64,000 bases of DNA from positions 1-64,000 of the forward strand of contig NZ_CP086381.1 in the NCBI RefSeq assembly GCF_020889625.1, written 5' to 3'. Source of the DNA: Deinococcus radiophilus (lineage in GTDB: Bacteria > Deinococcota > Deinococci > Deinococcales > Deinococcaceae). The position numbers and the translations under genes were made by a program. A model generated the notes under the pieces. The model worked only from the letters and a program-made list of their open reading frames with translations, did not search any database and was not told the DNA's origin. Shown here in pieces: positions 54,194-63,392 of this stretch. Every line of letters starts with the position of its first letter. Positions within the stretch are counted from its first letter, which is position 1.

Positions 54194-55456
54194 ATGTCCA
54201 AATCCAAGACGGAGACCCGCACTCGCCGCCCCGCCCGCACGGCCAAGGCCCCGCCAGCGGTCCGTGTCGCTCCGCCTGAGGAGCAAGCCGAGCTACTCCC
54301 CAATACCCGTGTGCATCCCCACAGTTACGGTTTGGACGAGCGGCGGATTGAGGACCGCCACACCGATGAGCGCGGCGAGAACAAGCTCGGCTCACGGGCG
54401 GTGGCCACCGAGGACATCCTGCTCAAAACCCCGATTGACGATCTGGACAGCGTGGCCCGCACCCTGATGGACGCCCTTTCGCCTGATGAGCAGCGGCATC
54501 TGATCCGTGAACTGCGGCGCGGACAGACAGAGCCTACGGAGCAAAGTGCCGACTTGGACGCGCAGCTGGACCCCGCCTGGCGCGAGGGGGCCTATCCCTA
54601 CCTGTACCGCATGAGCCGCAAAGCTTATGAGCAGGAGAAATACCAGCTACAGATCGAGCTGCTCAAATTTCAGGCCTGGGTCAAGGAGACCGGGCAAAAA
54701 GTCGTGATCATTTTTGAGGGCCGGGACGCAGCGGGCAAGGGTGGCACCATCAAACGCTTTACCGAGCACCTAAATCCGCGTGGCAGCCGGGTGGTGGCCC
54801 TGGAAAAACCCACCGCCACTGAGGCGGGTCAGTGGTATTTTCAGCGCTACATTCAGCATCTGCCCACTGCCGGCGAGATCGTGCTGTTTGATCGCTCGTG
54901 GTACAACCGCGCTGGGGTAGAGCGTGTCATGGGCTTTTGCAGCGAGGACGAATACCATGAATTTTTGCGTCAGGTGCCGGAGTTCGAGCGGCAACTGGTC
55001 CGCAGTGGCACGCGCCTGATCAAGTTCTGGTTCAGCGTGAGCCGCGCCGAGCAGCGCCGCCGCTTTAGGGAGCGGCAGGTGCATCCGCTCAAGCAGTGGA
55101 AGCTCTCGCCGATTGACATGGCCAGCCTGGACAAATGGGATGAATACACTCGGGCCAAGGAAGCCATGTTCTTTCATACCGACACTGCCGATGCCCCCTG
55201 GTACGTGGTCAAGAGTGACGACAAAAAGCGGGCGCGCCTGAATGCCATGCGGCACGTGCTGAGTACGTTGCCGTACGATAACCGCGACCCCCGTAACGTG
55301 GGCACGCCCGACCCGCTGATCGTGGGCCGCCCGCAGGGAATGTACGACCGCGACGACCTGCCAGATCTGGCCGAAGTGCCGGGTCAGCCAGGGCAGGAGC
55401 GTGGTCAGGCTGGGCAAGCCGGGAAAGCGAGTGTCAAGGGGAAGAAACAGCGCTGA
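54194..55456 (+). CDS. ppk2: Polyphosphate kinase 2
   Basis: PPK2 transfers phosphate between polyphosphate and nucleotides, mainly making GTP or ATP from NDPs. The 420-residue protein has a basic, divergent N-terminal region of about 140 residues and then the kinase core: Walker A FEGRDAAGKGGTIKRF, LPTAGEIVLFDRSWYNRAGVE (Walker B/lid) and KFWFSVSRAEQRRRFRER. The C-terminus is Lys/Gln/Gly-rich. An IS982-like element inserted 9 bp after its stop codon. Confidence 0.93.
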   Translation: MSKSKTETRTRRPARTAKAPPAVRVAPPEEQAELLPNTRVHPHSYGLDERRIEDRHTDERGENKLGSRAVATEDILLKTPIDDLDSVARTLMDALSPDEQRHLIRELRRGQTEPTEQSADLDAQLDPAWREGAYPYLYRMSRKAYEQEKYQLQIELLKFQAWVKETGQKVVIIFEGRDAAGKGGTIKRFTEHLNPRGSRVVALEKPTATEAGQWYFQRYIQHLPTAGEIVLFDRSWYNRAGVERVMGFCSEDEYHEFLRQVPEFERQLVRSGTRLIKFWFSVSRAEQRRRFRERQVHPLKQWKLSPIDMASLDKWDEYTRAKEAMFFHTDTADAPWYVVKSDDKKRARLNAMRHVLSTLPYDNRDPRNVGTPDPLIVGRPQGMYDRDDLPDLAEVPGQPGQERGQAGQAGKASVKGKKQR

Positions 55457-55465
55457 CGCTTCATT

Positions 55466-56311
55466 ACGCCGTTTAGGGCCTAGCAAGATTGTGGGCGAGT
55501 ACGGCCAAGACGACGCGGAGCTTAAGTGAACCCAGGGTTTTGGTTTGGGCAGAGCGGATTTGAGCTTCCACAAGCGCAGAGAAGACTGTTTCAATACGTT
55601 TGCGGATTTTGGGATGGCGAGAATCTCGCCATCCCGTGTCATATCTGGTGTTCTTCTTGGGCGGATACACGTAGCCCAGACAGCAATACCCCTTATCGCC
55701 AATGATGGTTGGGCCTTCAAACTCTGGCCATCTGAGATTCAGCTCATAGCTGACCGTAACGTCATGGAGGTTGGCAGGTCGGATGACGTACTGAACGATT
55801 TGTCCACCTGGTGTGACCCAGGCGTGCAGCTTATATCCGAAGAACTCGCCCTGAGTTCCAAATCCCCATTTCGCGCCTGGGAAACGACAAAGGTGCGTGC
55901 GTTTGGGACGGCAAATGGGGAGGGGCATTGAATCAACTACGACTTCAGTGCAGGGCTGAGCTGGGCTTGCAACATGCTCTAGGAGTGGCAACAGTTTGAT
56001 GCCCCTGGTGTAGGCCTGAGTGTAGGAAGGAAGACCGGGACGGTCTTCCTTGAGGATGTTCCACCAGATGGAAGGAAATGGATGCTTGAAGACGAGACGG
56101 GAGAGCAGCAGAGCAACCAGCATGGCATCCGTGACCTTCTGGTGCGGGCAGGTTTTCTGGTCGCTGAAGTGCTTTTTAGCCCAGAAATAGAGGTGGCGAA
56201 TGACGTACCGACGTCCTAGACTATGGTGGAGACGATGTTTAGCCATGTCGTCTCTATTTTTATGTGTCTGGGACGCAGTTCGCCAGAGGTGAGGCAGGCC
56301 CTAAACGGCGT
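55466..56311. mobile_element. Complete IS982-family-like insertion sequence
   Basis: The 846-bp element has perfect 16-bp terminal inverted repeats (ACGCCGTTTAGGGCCT inward) at 55466-55481 and 56296-56311. It is flanked by identical 5-bp target duplications TCATT (55461-55465 and 56312-56316). It holds one intact transposase gene on the minus strand and lies between ppk2 and trpA without breaking either. Intact repeats and duplication point to a recent insertion. Confidence 0.93.
55473..56246 (-). CDS. IS982-family-like DDE transposase
   Basis: The 257-residue transposase has the DDE residues in VVVDSMPLPIC, IIGDKGYCCLGY and KRIETVFSAL, plus the FFGYKLHAWVTPGG strand typical of the IS982/IS4-superfamily fold. 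The frame is intact and overlaps the left terminal repeat at its stop end. It is slightly shorter than many IS982 transposases. A related IS5/IS4 group assignment is the alternative. Confidence 0.85.
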   Translation of the reverse strand: MAKHRLHHSLGRRYVIRHLYFWAKKHFSDQKTCPHQKVTDAMLVALLLSRLVFKHPFPSIWWNILKEDRPGLPSYTQAYTRGIKLLPLLEHVASPAQPCTEVVVDSMPLPICRPKRTHLCRFPGAKWGFGTQGEFFGYKLHAWVTPGGQIVQYVIRPANLHDVTVSYELNLRWPEFEGPTIIGDKGYCCLGYVYPPKKNTRYDTGWRDSRHPKIRKRIETVFSALVEAQIRSAQTKTLGSLKLRVVLAVLAHNLARP

Positions 56312-56356
56312 TCATTGTTTATCTGGGGGGAGAGGAGGGCAGGGCTGCTTCCCTCT

Positions 56357-57169
56357 TTAATCCGTCAGGCGCGTGGCGGCTTTCATACGCCGCACGAAGT
56401 TTCCCAGTGCCGCCAGCATCGCCGCTTCATCCTCCAGATGCTCCTCGATCAGGCGCACCACTGCTGACCCGCTGATGGCCCCGTCAGCCCCAGCGTCCAG
56501 GGCGGCGCGGACATGCTCCGGCTCCGCGATCCCGAAGCCCAGCAGCGTGGGTGGCGCTCCAGCTTCCTTCAGAGTACGAATCACATGACCGGCTGGGCGG
56601 GCCGTGCCGCCCTCAGTGCCTGTGACTCCGGCGCGGGCCAGCAGGTACACGTACCCCTGCGACGCCTGCGCGATTTCGGCCAGACGCTCTTGCGAGGCGT
56701 CCGGCGGAGCGATAAAGAGTGGTTGCACGCCCGCCGCCTGCGCCGCCGCCGCAAAGCGGGCCCCCTCGCGCAGCGGCACGTCGGCCACAAGCACCGAGTC
56801 GACGCCAACCGCCGCTACGCCGCCATAGAATTCCGGCAGTCCGAACGATTCAGGTAAGTTGGCGTAAACGAGCAGGCCCACCGGCACGTCTGGGTAATCC
56901 TCGCGCACCCGCCGAATCAGGTTCAGCCCAGCGCTGAGTCCTGCGCCCGCCGCCAGTGCCCGTATGTTTGCCGCCTGTATGGTGGGACCGTCGGCCACCG
57001 GGTCTGAGAAGGGCAGTCCCAGTTCCAGCGCGTCGGCCCCAGTGTCCAGCAGGGCACGTACGATCCGCTCACTGGCTTCTATATTCGGGTCGCCCAACGT
57101 CACGAACGGCACGAAGGCTCCTTCGCCTTTCCCTTTCAGGGCCGCAAACATCGTTTCGTAGCGGCTCAT
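56357..57169 (-). CDS. trpA: Tryptophan synthase alpha chain
   Basis: TrpA cleaves indole-3-glycerol phosphate to indole, which is channelled to TrpB. The 270-residue TIM barrel has the catalytic Glu and Asp in [18 protein letters not shown], the GLLVYANL strand, and the phosphate-binding [14 protein letters not shown] and [11 protein letters not shown] loops. Its start overlaps trpB by 4 bp. It is the last gene of the trp operon; the IS982-like element begins 41 bp beyond its stop. Confidence 0.97.
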   Translation of the reverse strand: MSRYETMFAALKGKGEGAFVPFVTLGDPNIEASERIVRALLDTGADALELGLPFSDPVADGPTIQAANIRALAAGAGLSAGLNLIRRVREDYPDVPVGLLVYANLPESFGLPEFYGGVAAVGVDSVLVADVPLREGARFAAAAQAAGVQPLFIAPPDASQERLAEIAQASQGYVYLLARAGVTGTEGGTARPAGHVIRTLKEAGAPPTLLGFGIAEPEHVRAALDAGADGAISGSAVVRLIEEHLEDEAAMLAALGNFVRRMKAATRLTD

Positions 57170-58437
57170 GCCTGGGCCTCCTGCTCACCGGCGTCTGCAA
57201 CGGCAAGCTGCCTTGCTGTTGATCCTCGCTCGGTTCGCGAGAGCAAGTCCCGCACATGATCTATATCCTTATCTCCGCGTCCTGACAGGTTGACCAGCAG
57301 GGCCGTGCCTTCTGGCGCGTCCTTGGCGATTTTTAGCGCATAGGCCAGCGCGTGGGCCGACTCCAACGCGGGAATGATGCCCTCGTGCTGGGCCAGCAGA
57401 CTGAAGGCTTCCAGCGCCTCCGCGTCGGTGATGCCCACGTACTGTGCCCGGCCTGAAGCTTGCAAGTAGGCGTGCTGTGGCCCCACGCCGGGGTAATCCA
57501 GCCCCGCTGACACCGAGTGCGATTCTTCGACCTGTCCCTCGCCGGTCCGCATGACGTAAGTACGTGAACCGTGCAGAATACCGACCTTTCCCCCATAAAT
57601 AGGCGCGCCGTGCCGCCCACTTTCCAGGCCCTCACCGGCTGGCTCCACGCCGGTCAGCCGCACGCCCTCATCTTCCAGAAAGTCCGCGAACATTCCGATG
57701 GCATTGGACCCGCCACCCACACAAGCAATCACTTCGTCGGGCAGCCGCCCAATTCTCTGTAGCATCTGTGCCTTGCTTTCTTCGGAAATCATCCGGTGAA
57801 ACTCGCGCACGATAGTGGGAAACGGGTGGGGCCCCGCTGCTGTGCCGAGCAGGTAATGGGTGGTGTCGTACGAGGCAGTCCAGTCGCGCAGGGCCTCGTT
57901 CACGGCGTCCTTGAGGGTGCCGCTGCCGGCGTGGACCGGGACCACCTTGGCGCCCATCAGCTCCATGCGGAACACGTTGGGCTGCTGCCGGGCCACGTCC
58001 TTGGCGCCCATGTAGATGGTGCAGTCCAGTCCCATCAGGGCGCAGGCCAGGGCCGTAGCGGTGCCGTGCTGCCCTGCGCCCGTTTCGGCAATGACCCGCT
58101 GCTTGCCCATCCGCCGCGTCAGCAGGGCTTGTCCTAGCACCTGATTGGTCTTGTGGGCGCCGCCGTGCAGCAGGTCTTCGCGCTTGAGGAAGATGCGGGC
58201 CTGGCCCCGCAGCGGGAGGTGGCGGCACTCGGTCAGTGGAGTGGGGCGGCCCAGATAGTCTTTGAGTAGGGCGCGGAACTCGGCCTGAAAGTCGGGGTCG
58301 GCCTGCGCCGCGATGAATTCGGCTTCCAACTGGTCCAGCGCGGGCAGGAGGATTTCGGGGACATACTGCCCGCCGAAGTCGCCAAAGTAAGCGGGGAGGC
58401 GGGGGGTGCCGCCGGTGAGGATGGGGGTGGTCGTCAT
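57166..58437 (-). CDS. trpB: Tryptophan synthase beta chain
   Basis: TrpB condenses indole with serine using PLP. The 423-residue protein has [16 protein letters not shown], the PLP lysine in [13 protein letters not shown], the catalytic region KRED and the phosphate-binding [13 protein letters not shown] 58437 is preceded by AAGGAGC and is about 80 bp after the trpCF stop; the longer in-frame extension to 58560 overlaps trpCF and is not family-like. Confidence 0.97.
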   Translation of the reverse strand: MTTTPILTGGTPRLPAYFGDFGGQYVPEILLPALDQLEAEFIAAQADPDFQAEFRALLKDYLGRPTPLTECRHLPLRGQARIFLKREDLLHGGAHKTNQVLGQALLTRRMGKQRVIAETGAGQHGTATALACALMGLDCTIYMGAKDVARQQPNVFRMELMGAKVVPVHAGSGTLKDAVNEALRDWTASYDTTHYLLGTAAGPHPFPTIVREFHRMISEESKAQMLQRIGRLPDEVIACVGGGSNAIGMFADFLEDEGVRLTGVEPAGEGLESGRHGAPIYGGKVGILHGSRTYVMRTGEGQVEESHSVSAGLDYPGVGPQHAYLQASGRAQYVGITDAEALEAFSLLAQHEGIIPALESAHALAYALKIAKDAPEGTALLVNLSGRGDKDIDHVRDLLSRTERGSTARQLAVADAGEQEAQA

Positions 58438-58519
58438 GGGCTGCTCCTTGAAGGTGGTTCGCTTTGCCGCTGCGCGGCGGATCGGTGATGGACGGTGGAC
58501 TGGCGGAAGGGAAGAAATG

Positions 58520-59890
58520 TTACGTCGCAGACGTCCCGCCATACTGGCGTACCGCTGCAAACGCCTGCGCGATCAGGGCAGGGTCCTTGACGCCACGTTC
58601 CCGCTCTAGCCCGGAGTTGAAGTCCAGGCCCAGCACGCCGGTCTGCAGCGCGGCGCGGGCGTTGGCGGGATTCAGGCCCCCAGCCAGCAGGGAGCGGGAT
58701 TTCAGCTCGGTGGGGACACGCAACCAGTCGAAGGTCTGCCCGGTGCCGCCTGCGCCGTTATCCAGTACCCAGCGGTCCACGGCCTCGCCTGGTTGCGGCT
58801 GCCCCGCGGCCATGTCCAGCGCGTACCAGACCTGCGCGCCTTCTGGCAGGGCCGCGCGGAGTGCGCGGATAAACCCGTCGTCCTGCCCTCCATGCAGCTG
58901 AACGGCATGCAGCGGCAAGGCCTGCGTGAGCGCAGCAGCTTCGGCTGGGTCATGGCCGGTGTAGACCGCGACATAATCCAGCTCCGGCGCGGCGGCGATG
59001 ATGGCGCTGGCCTGCTCCACGCTGACGCGGCGCGGCGAAGCGAGGGCGAAAATCAGTCCGCCGTACACGGCCCCGGCAGCAGCGGCAGTCTGGGCGGCTT
59101 CCGGAGTGGTCAGCCCGCACACCTTGTGTTTGCCGTAGATGAGGCGGCGGGCAGCGCGGTCCACATCCTTTTCGCCGCAGAGTGACGACCCCACCAGAAA
59201 GCCGTGAACCTGCGGAGCGATGCGGCGCACGGTCGCGTTGTCCTTCAGGCCTGATTCGGCCACCAGCAGTGTGCCTGCTGGCGCAAGTGGCGCGAGCTGT
59301 GCTGAGCGGCCCAGATCAATCGAAAGATCACGCAGGTCGCGGTGGTTGATACCGATGATTCCGGCCCCCAGTCGGGCGGCGCGCTCCATTTCGGTTTCGC
59401 TGCTCACTTCGGTCAGGATGTCCAGCTCCAGCCGCTCTGCCACCTCGGCCAGGTGGGCATACTTGGTGTCGTCCAGCACCGAGAGCATCAGCAGCGCCGC
59501 GTCGGCGCCGTGGTACCGGGCGGCCAGCAGCTGCACCTCGTCCACGATGAAATCCTTGCACAGCACCGGCAGGTGGGTGGCGAGCGCCACGGTTTGCAGG
59601 TGGGCGTAGTCGCCACCGAAAAAGTCCGGTTCGGTCAGCACCGAGATGGCGGCCCCGTACCGCGAATAGGTCCGGGCCAGCTCGGCGGGGCGGTAGTCGG
59701 GCCGGATCGCGCCGAGGCTGGGGCTGGCGCTTTTGCATTCCAGGATAAAGGCGCTTCCCGGCTCCAGCGCGGCCCGCAGGCTGCGGCGGCTACGCGGCAG
59801 GGTGTCGGCCCTCAGGTCAGCGTAGCGTTCACGCAGTTCGGGCACCCGCTGACGGCGCCGGGCCACGATCCCTTGCAGCACTTTACTCAT
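58520..59890 (-). CDS. trpCF: Fused TrpC-TrpF (indoleglycerol-phosphate synthase / PRA isomerase)
   Basis: This 456-residue bifunctional protein catalyses two consecutive tryptophan steps. Residues 1-255 are TrpC, with [27 protein letters not shown] and LVAESGL; residues 256-456 are TrpF, with [23 protein letters not shown] and a LDFNSGLE end. The fusion and much local sequence ([24 protein letters not shown]) closely resemble the enteric TrpCF protein. The start overlaps trpD by 4 bp. Confidence 0.96.
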   Translation of the reverse strand: MSKVLQGIVARRRQRVPELRERYADLRADTLPRSRRSLRAALEPGSAFILECKSASPSLGAIRPDYRPAELARTYSRYGAAISVLTEPDFFGGDYAHLQTVALATHLPVLCKDFIVDEVQLLAARYHGADAALLMLSVLDDTKYAHLAEVAERLELDILTEVSSETEMERAARLGAGIIGINHRDLRDLSIDLGRSAQLAPLAPAGTLLVAESGLKDNATVRRIAPQVHGFLVGSSLCGEKDVDRAARRLIYGKHKVCGLTTPEAAQTAAAAGAVYGGLIFALASPRRVSVEQASAIIAAAPELDYVAVYTGHDPAEAAALTQALPLHAVQLHGGQDDGFIRALRAALPEGAQVWYALDMAAGQPQPGEAVDRWVLDNGAGGTGQTFDWLRVPTELKSRSLLAGGLNPANARAALQTGVLGLDFNSGLERERGVKDPALIAQAFAAVRQYGGTSAT

Positions 59891-60915
59891 GCGCCCACCG
59901 GCTCTTTCAGCCGCTCCACATGCTCGGCCACCCGTCCCGAGGCCAGTTGATCCAGCGCGGCGGCCACCCCGGCCCGCAGGCTGGGCGCGTCGCCGGTCAG
60001 ATACAGCAGTGCCCCGGTGGCGGCGGCGATGGCCTCACGGTGCGCGTCCTGGCCGCGGCCTTCCATCACCTCGCGGATCATCCGGGCGTTGTCCTGCGCG
60101 GTGCCGCCGACCAGATCAGACAGGGGCCGGTCCTTGAGGCCCAGATCCGCAGGGGTCAGGGTGTGATGTTCGATGGCGCCGTCCTCCGTAACTTCGTAGA
60201 CCTGGGTGGGACCGTGCAGCGCGATTTCGTCCAGCCCCGAGCCGTGAACCACCAGCGCGTGGGTGCGTCCCAACTGCGCCAGCGTGTTCGCCAACAGCGG
60301 GGCTACCTCGGCGCGGGCCACGCCCAGCAGTTGGCGGGTGGGCCGCGCTGGGTTGAGCAGTGGACCCAGCAAGTTCAGCAGCGTGGGCACGGCCAGGGCG
60401 CGGCGCAGCGGCATGATCCGGCCCACCGCCGGGTGGTACTGCGTGGCGAAGATATAGCAAAAATTGTGCTGCTCCAGTTGCCGGGCGGCTTCCTCTCTGC
60501 TCAGGCCAATGGGCAGTCCCAAGGCTTCGGCCAGGTCCGCTGACCCCGCCAGGCTGCTCACCGAACGGTTGCCGTGTTTGGCAACCGGCACACCCAGGCT
60601 GCTGGCGGCCAGCGCCGCCGCGGTAGAGATGTTGATGGTTCCGGCCATGTCGCCGCCGGTGCCCACGCAGTCGGCAATCGGGCGCTTCTGCTCCGGAAAG
60701 GGGAGGCATGCGTCCCGGTAAGCCAGGGCCGCTCCGGCCACTTCCTCAGCGGTTTCGCCGCGCGTTTTCATGGCGATCAGGAGTCCGGCCATCTGGCCTT
60801 CGGTAAATTCACCGTCAATCATGGCCTGAAAGGTGCGCCGGGCCTCGGTACGGGTCAGGCGCTGTCCCAGCAGGGCAGATTTGAGCAGCTCGGGAGTGGG
60901 AATGTTGCGGGTCAT
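59887..60915 (-). CDS. trpD: Anthranilate phosphoribosyltransferase
   Basis: TrpD joins anthranilate to phosphoribosyl pyrophosphate. The 342-residue protein carries CVGTGGDMAGTINISTAAA, VAKHGNRSVSSLAGSADLAEALG and the ALVVHGSGLDEIAL region, all family hallmarks. It is separate from trpG here, unlike the fused E. coli TrpGD. It overlaps trpG and trpCF by 4 bp on each side. Confidence 0.96.
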   Translation of the reverse strand: MTRNIPTPELLKSALLGQRLTRTEARRTFQAMIDGEFTEGQMAGLLIAMKTRGETAEEVAGAALAYRDACLPFPEQKRPIADCVGTGGDMAGTINISTAAALAASSLGVPVAKHGNRSVSSLAGSADLAEALGLPIGLSREEAARQLEQHNFCYIFATQYHPAVGRIMPLRRALAVPTLLNLLGPLLNPARPTRQLLGVARAEVAPLLANTLAQLGRTHALVVHGSGLDEIALHGPTQVYEVTEDGAIEHHTLTPADLGLKDRPLSDLVGGTAQDNARMIREVMEGRGQDAHREAIAAATGALLYLTGDAPSLRAGVAAALDQLASGRVAEHVERLKEPVGA

Positions 60916-61547
60916 TGGGTGGTCTCCTGGACAGTGGCTGCGAAAGTCGGCTGGCCGATGTGGCGCCCGGTCAGGAATTCCGCCGAGCGCAGCAACAATT
61001 CACGGCCACGCGGGGTCAGCAGGCTTTCGGGGTGGAACTGAAAGCCCAGTGCGGCGTGCTGCCGATGTTCTGCGGCCATAGAGATACCGTCTATTTCAGC
61101 CAGCGAGTGCAGCGTGGGGGGCAGGTCACGGCTGCCCAGCGAGTGGTAGCGCGCCACGCTGAGTGGACCCAGGCCAGCAAACAGCGGGTGCCCTTCGCTG
61201 CCAGTCAGCGTGAGCGTCTGGGCCTCACCGTGAACTGGGCCGACGCGCCCGACCGCTCCGCCGCTGGCCTCTATCAGGGCCTGAAAGCCCAAGCAGATGC
61301 CCAGCACTGGATGGCGTCCCAGCGCGGCGCGCAGCAGTGGCATCAGCTCGCCGGCGTCCTGCGGGTGGCCCGGCCCTGGTGACAGCACCAGCACCCCGGG
61401 CCGCCGCGCCAGCCGCGCCAACAGATCAGCGGCCGGAACGTTGTTGCGGTATACCTCCACGTTCATTCCCGCTGAGGCGAATTCGTCCAGCAGGTTGTAC
61501 ACGAACGAATCAAGGTTGTCGAGCAGCAGAATGTCGGGCCGGCTCAT
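60912..61547 (-). CDS. trpG: Anthranilate synthase glutamine amidotransferase subunit
   Basis: TrpG supplies ammonia from glutamine to TrpE. The 211-residue class I amidotransferase has SPGPGHPQDAG, the nucleophile Cys in VLGICLGFQAL and the His-Glu pair in LGFQFHPES. The 4-bp overlaps with trpE and trpD show tight coupling. A dual role with PabB is possible, but the operon context makes TrpG the main assignment. Confidence 0.95.
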   Translation of the reverse strand: MSRPDILLLDNLDSFVYNLLDEFASAGMNVEVYRNNVPAADLLARLARRPGVLVLSPGPGHPQDAGELMPLLRAALGRHPVLGICLGFQALIEASGGAVGRVGPVHGEAQTLTLTGSEGHPLFAGLGPLSVARYHSLGSRDLPPTLHSLAEIDGISMAAEHRQHAALGFQFHPESLLTPRGRELLLRSAEFLTGRHIGQPTFAATVQETTQ

Positions 61548-63121
61548 GCGCCCACCTCTACCTGGGCGGCCACAGGCGGGCCGCTTCTTTCACGCTTCTG
61601 GGCGGCGGCCACGGCCAGCAAGACTGCCCGCGCCTTGGCTTCGGTCTCGGCGGCCTCGGCGGCGGGGTCGGAGTCGCGTACCACGCCCGCGCCAGCTTGG
61701 ACGGTGCAGACCCCACCCTGCACGAATCCTGAGCGAATCACGATGCAGGTGTCCAGGTCGCCGTTTCCGGCCAGATAGCCCACCGCCCCGCCGTAGGAGC
61801 CGCGCCGCTCACCCTCGGTCTGGCGGATCAGGTGCATGGCTTCCAGCTTCGGTGCGCCGCTCAGCGTGCCCATGTTCATGCAGGCGCGGTAAGCGTCCAG
61901 AGCGTCCAGTTCGGGGCGCAGCTCGGCCACCACCCGGCTGACTAGGTGCATCACCTGCGAGTAGCGGTCCACCTGCAGCAGTTCGGCCACCTGGCGGGTG
62001 CCGGGCACCGCCACCCGCGCCAGGTCGTTGCGGGCCAGGTCCAGCAGCATCAGGTGTTCGGACAGTTCTTTGTGGTCCAGCCGCAGTTCCAGCTCCTGCC
62101 GGGCGTCGCGCTCAGGGCAGATCTGCCCCCGCTCATCCCGTCCCCGTGGCCGCGTTCCCGCGATGGGGTACAGCTCGGCCTGGCGCGTCTGCGCCGTGAA
62201 CTTCAGCGCCGATTCCGGCGACGCCCCAAACAACTCGAAATCGCCGGCGTCCAGATAAAACAGGTAGGGGCTGGGATTCAGCCGTTTCAACTCGGCGTAG
62301 GCCGCCAGCGCGTCCGGGCAGGGCAGGCTGAACCGCCGCGATGGCACCACCTGATAGATGTCCCCGGCAGAGATGTGTTCTTTGAGTTCCTCTACCTGGG
62401 CCATAAACTCCGGCGTGGAGGGGAAGGATCGGTGCTCCGGAATTTCGGCGTTTGGTGTGGATGGAGGAGTCGTACCCGTCACAGCCGAGTCCGACAACTG
62501 CTCCGATAGGGCCGCCAGCCGTTTACCCACGCTGCTCTGCGTTCCGCTGGTCGCCAGGCCCAGCAGCGTGGCCGTTTCCAGTTGGTGGTCCAGCACCAGC
62601 GCCGTCTCGGCCAGATAAAAGCGGTAGTCGGGGCAGGTGTTGACGCCTGGCGGGACAGTGGGCAATTCCTCGAAGGTGTCCAGTAAGTCAAAGCCGAACA
62701 CGCCCAGCAGCAGGGGTTGGAGCTCATCTGCACCGCCCAGCGCCCGTTGCAGCACCCGCAGTGGCTCCAGATTGCCCGGAAATTGCAGCCGCTCGGCTTC
62801 GTTCAGGCCAGCTGGCGCGGGCGGAAAAGTCAGGGTGCGGCCTTGGTCGCTCGTGGCGCAGACAAACTCGGGCAGCGCGGCGTCCAGATATTCCAGCGCC
62901 GCCTGCCCCGTCTCGCTCAGCGCTTCGGCGGTCACGTCCTGACCGTGACAGGTCAGCCGTAGGGCCGGCGAGAGCAGCATCAGGCTTCTCAGGTGGGCTT
63001 TGGACTTCACGTCGGCGGATTCCAGCAGGACGCTTTCCCCGCGGGGGCGCAGCAGACGGAAAGTGGCCAGCGCGTCGGCGCGGTACGGGGCGGAAACGGT
63101 CAGGGGACAGAACTGGGTCAT
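61544..63121 (-). CDS. trpE: Anthranilate synthase component I
   Basis: TrpE makes anthranilate from chorismate. The 525-residue protein has the feedback-site motif SVLLESADVKSK near the N-terminus and the catalytic block DIYQVVPSRRFSLPCP, LFGASPESALKF, PIAGTRPRGR and MNMGTLSGAPKLEAM. It resembles enteric TrpE closely over most of its length, including YRACMNMG and AGAGVV. The ATG at 63121 is preceded by GAAAGG about 12 nt upstream. An attenuator and leader peptide lie directly upstream. Confidence 0.96.
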   Translation of the reverse strand: MTQFCPLTVSAPYRADALATFRLLRPRGESVLLESADVKSKAHLRSLMLLSPALRLTCHGQDVTAEALSETGQAALEYLDAALPEFVCATSDQGRTLTFPPAPAGLNEAERLQFPGNLEPLRVLQRALGGADELQPLLLGVFGFDLLDTFEELPTVPPGVNTCPDYRFYLAETALVLDHQLETATLLGLATSGTQSSVGKRLAALSEQLSDSAVTGTTPPSTPNAEIPEHRSFPSTPEFMAQVEELKEHISAGDIYQVVPSRRFSLPCPDALAAYAELKRLNPSPYLFYLDAGDFELFGASPESALKFTAQTRQAELYPIAGTRPRGRDERGQICPERDARQELELRLDHKELSEHLMLLDLARNDLARVAVPGTRQVAELLQVDRYSQVMHLVSRVVAELRPELDALDAYRACMNMGTLSGAPKLEAMHLIRQTEGERRGSYGGAVGYLAGNGDLDTCIVIRSGFVQGGVCTVQAGAGVVRDSDPAAEAAETEAKARAVLLAVAAAQKRERSGPPVAAQVEVGA

Positions 63122-63173
63122 GGGCGTGGGCCTTTCTGAGAAAAGAGGAACTCTTTCTCGGCGGGCCAGTGCC

Positions 63174-63203
63174 AAAAAAAACGCCCGCCACCAGGAGCGA
63201 GCG
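63174..63203 (-). terminator. trp attenuator terminator (3:4 hairpin)
   Basis: On the minus strand an 8-bp stem CGCTCGCT/GGCGGGCG (two G-U pairs in RNA) with loop CCTGGT is followed by eight U residues. It lies 53 nt before the trpE ATG, too early to end any upstream gene, so it acts as a regulated terminator inside the operon leader. Confidence 0.88.
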
Positions 63204-63263
63204 GTCGGGGTCTGATTAACTGTAAGGAATCAGACGTGCCTGCGGCCAGCTCGCTCCGGCGAG
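63194..63263 (-). promoter_or_regulatory. trp attenuator switch (1:2 and 2:3 pairings)
   Basis: On the minus strand segment 1 CTCGC (63263-63259) pairs with GCGAG of segment 2. Segment 2 GGAGCGAGC (63257-63249) can instead pair perfectly over 9 bp with segment 3 GCTCGCTCC (63202-63194), destroying the terminator. Segment 1 begins 2 nt after the tandem Trp codons. An extra 8-bp hairpin GTCTGATT/AATCAGAC (63235-63210) lies between 2 and 3 and would bring them together. The arrangement matches ribosome-mediated attenuation. Confidence 0.85.
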
Positions 63264-63301
63264 GGCCACCACTGCTGCACATTCTGAAACAGGGACTGCA
63301 T
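63230..63301 (-). CDS. trpL: trp operon leader peptide
   Basis: A 23-codon frame starts at the ATG at 63301 (minus) and stops with TGA at 63230. Codons 11 and 12 are tandem TGG (plus positions 63266-63271), after MQSLFQNVQQ; the remainder contains PSPERAGRR. Stalling on scarce charged tRNA-Trp would cover segment 1 and allow the antiterminator; completing translation covers segment 2 and allows the terminator. The ATG lies 7 nt after the -10, with no ribosome site, so translation probably starts on a leaderless end. Confidence 0.88.
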   Translation of the reverse strand: MQSLFQNVQQWWPSPERAGRRHV

Positions 63302-63308
63302 GGGGCGG

Positions 63309-63338
63309 AGTGTAGGCTCCGGCCATGCACTTTGTCAA
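63309..63338 (-). promoter_or_regulatory. trp operon promoter
   Basis: On the minus strand TTGACA (63338-63333), an 18-bp spacer and TACACT (63314-63309) form a near-consensus promoter. The leader-peptide ATG follows 7 nt later, so transcription should start at or next to it. Confidence 0.75.
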
Positions 63339-63379
63339 GCGCGGCCGGGTCATGTGGCGAGGTGTTGGGCGGGCCGGGG

Positions 63380-63385
63380 TAGGCT
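63380..63385 (+). promoter_or_regulatory. -10 element of the CoA-disulfide-reductase-like gene
   Basis: TAGGCT is followed by 7 nt and the ATG at 63393, another leaderless arrangement. The divergent trp promoter lies about 40 bp to the left. Confidence 0.4.
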
Positions 63386-63392
63386 GTGGCCT

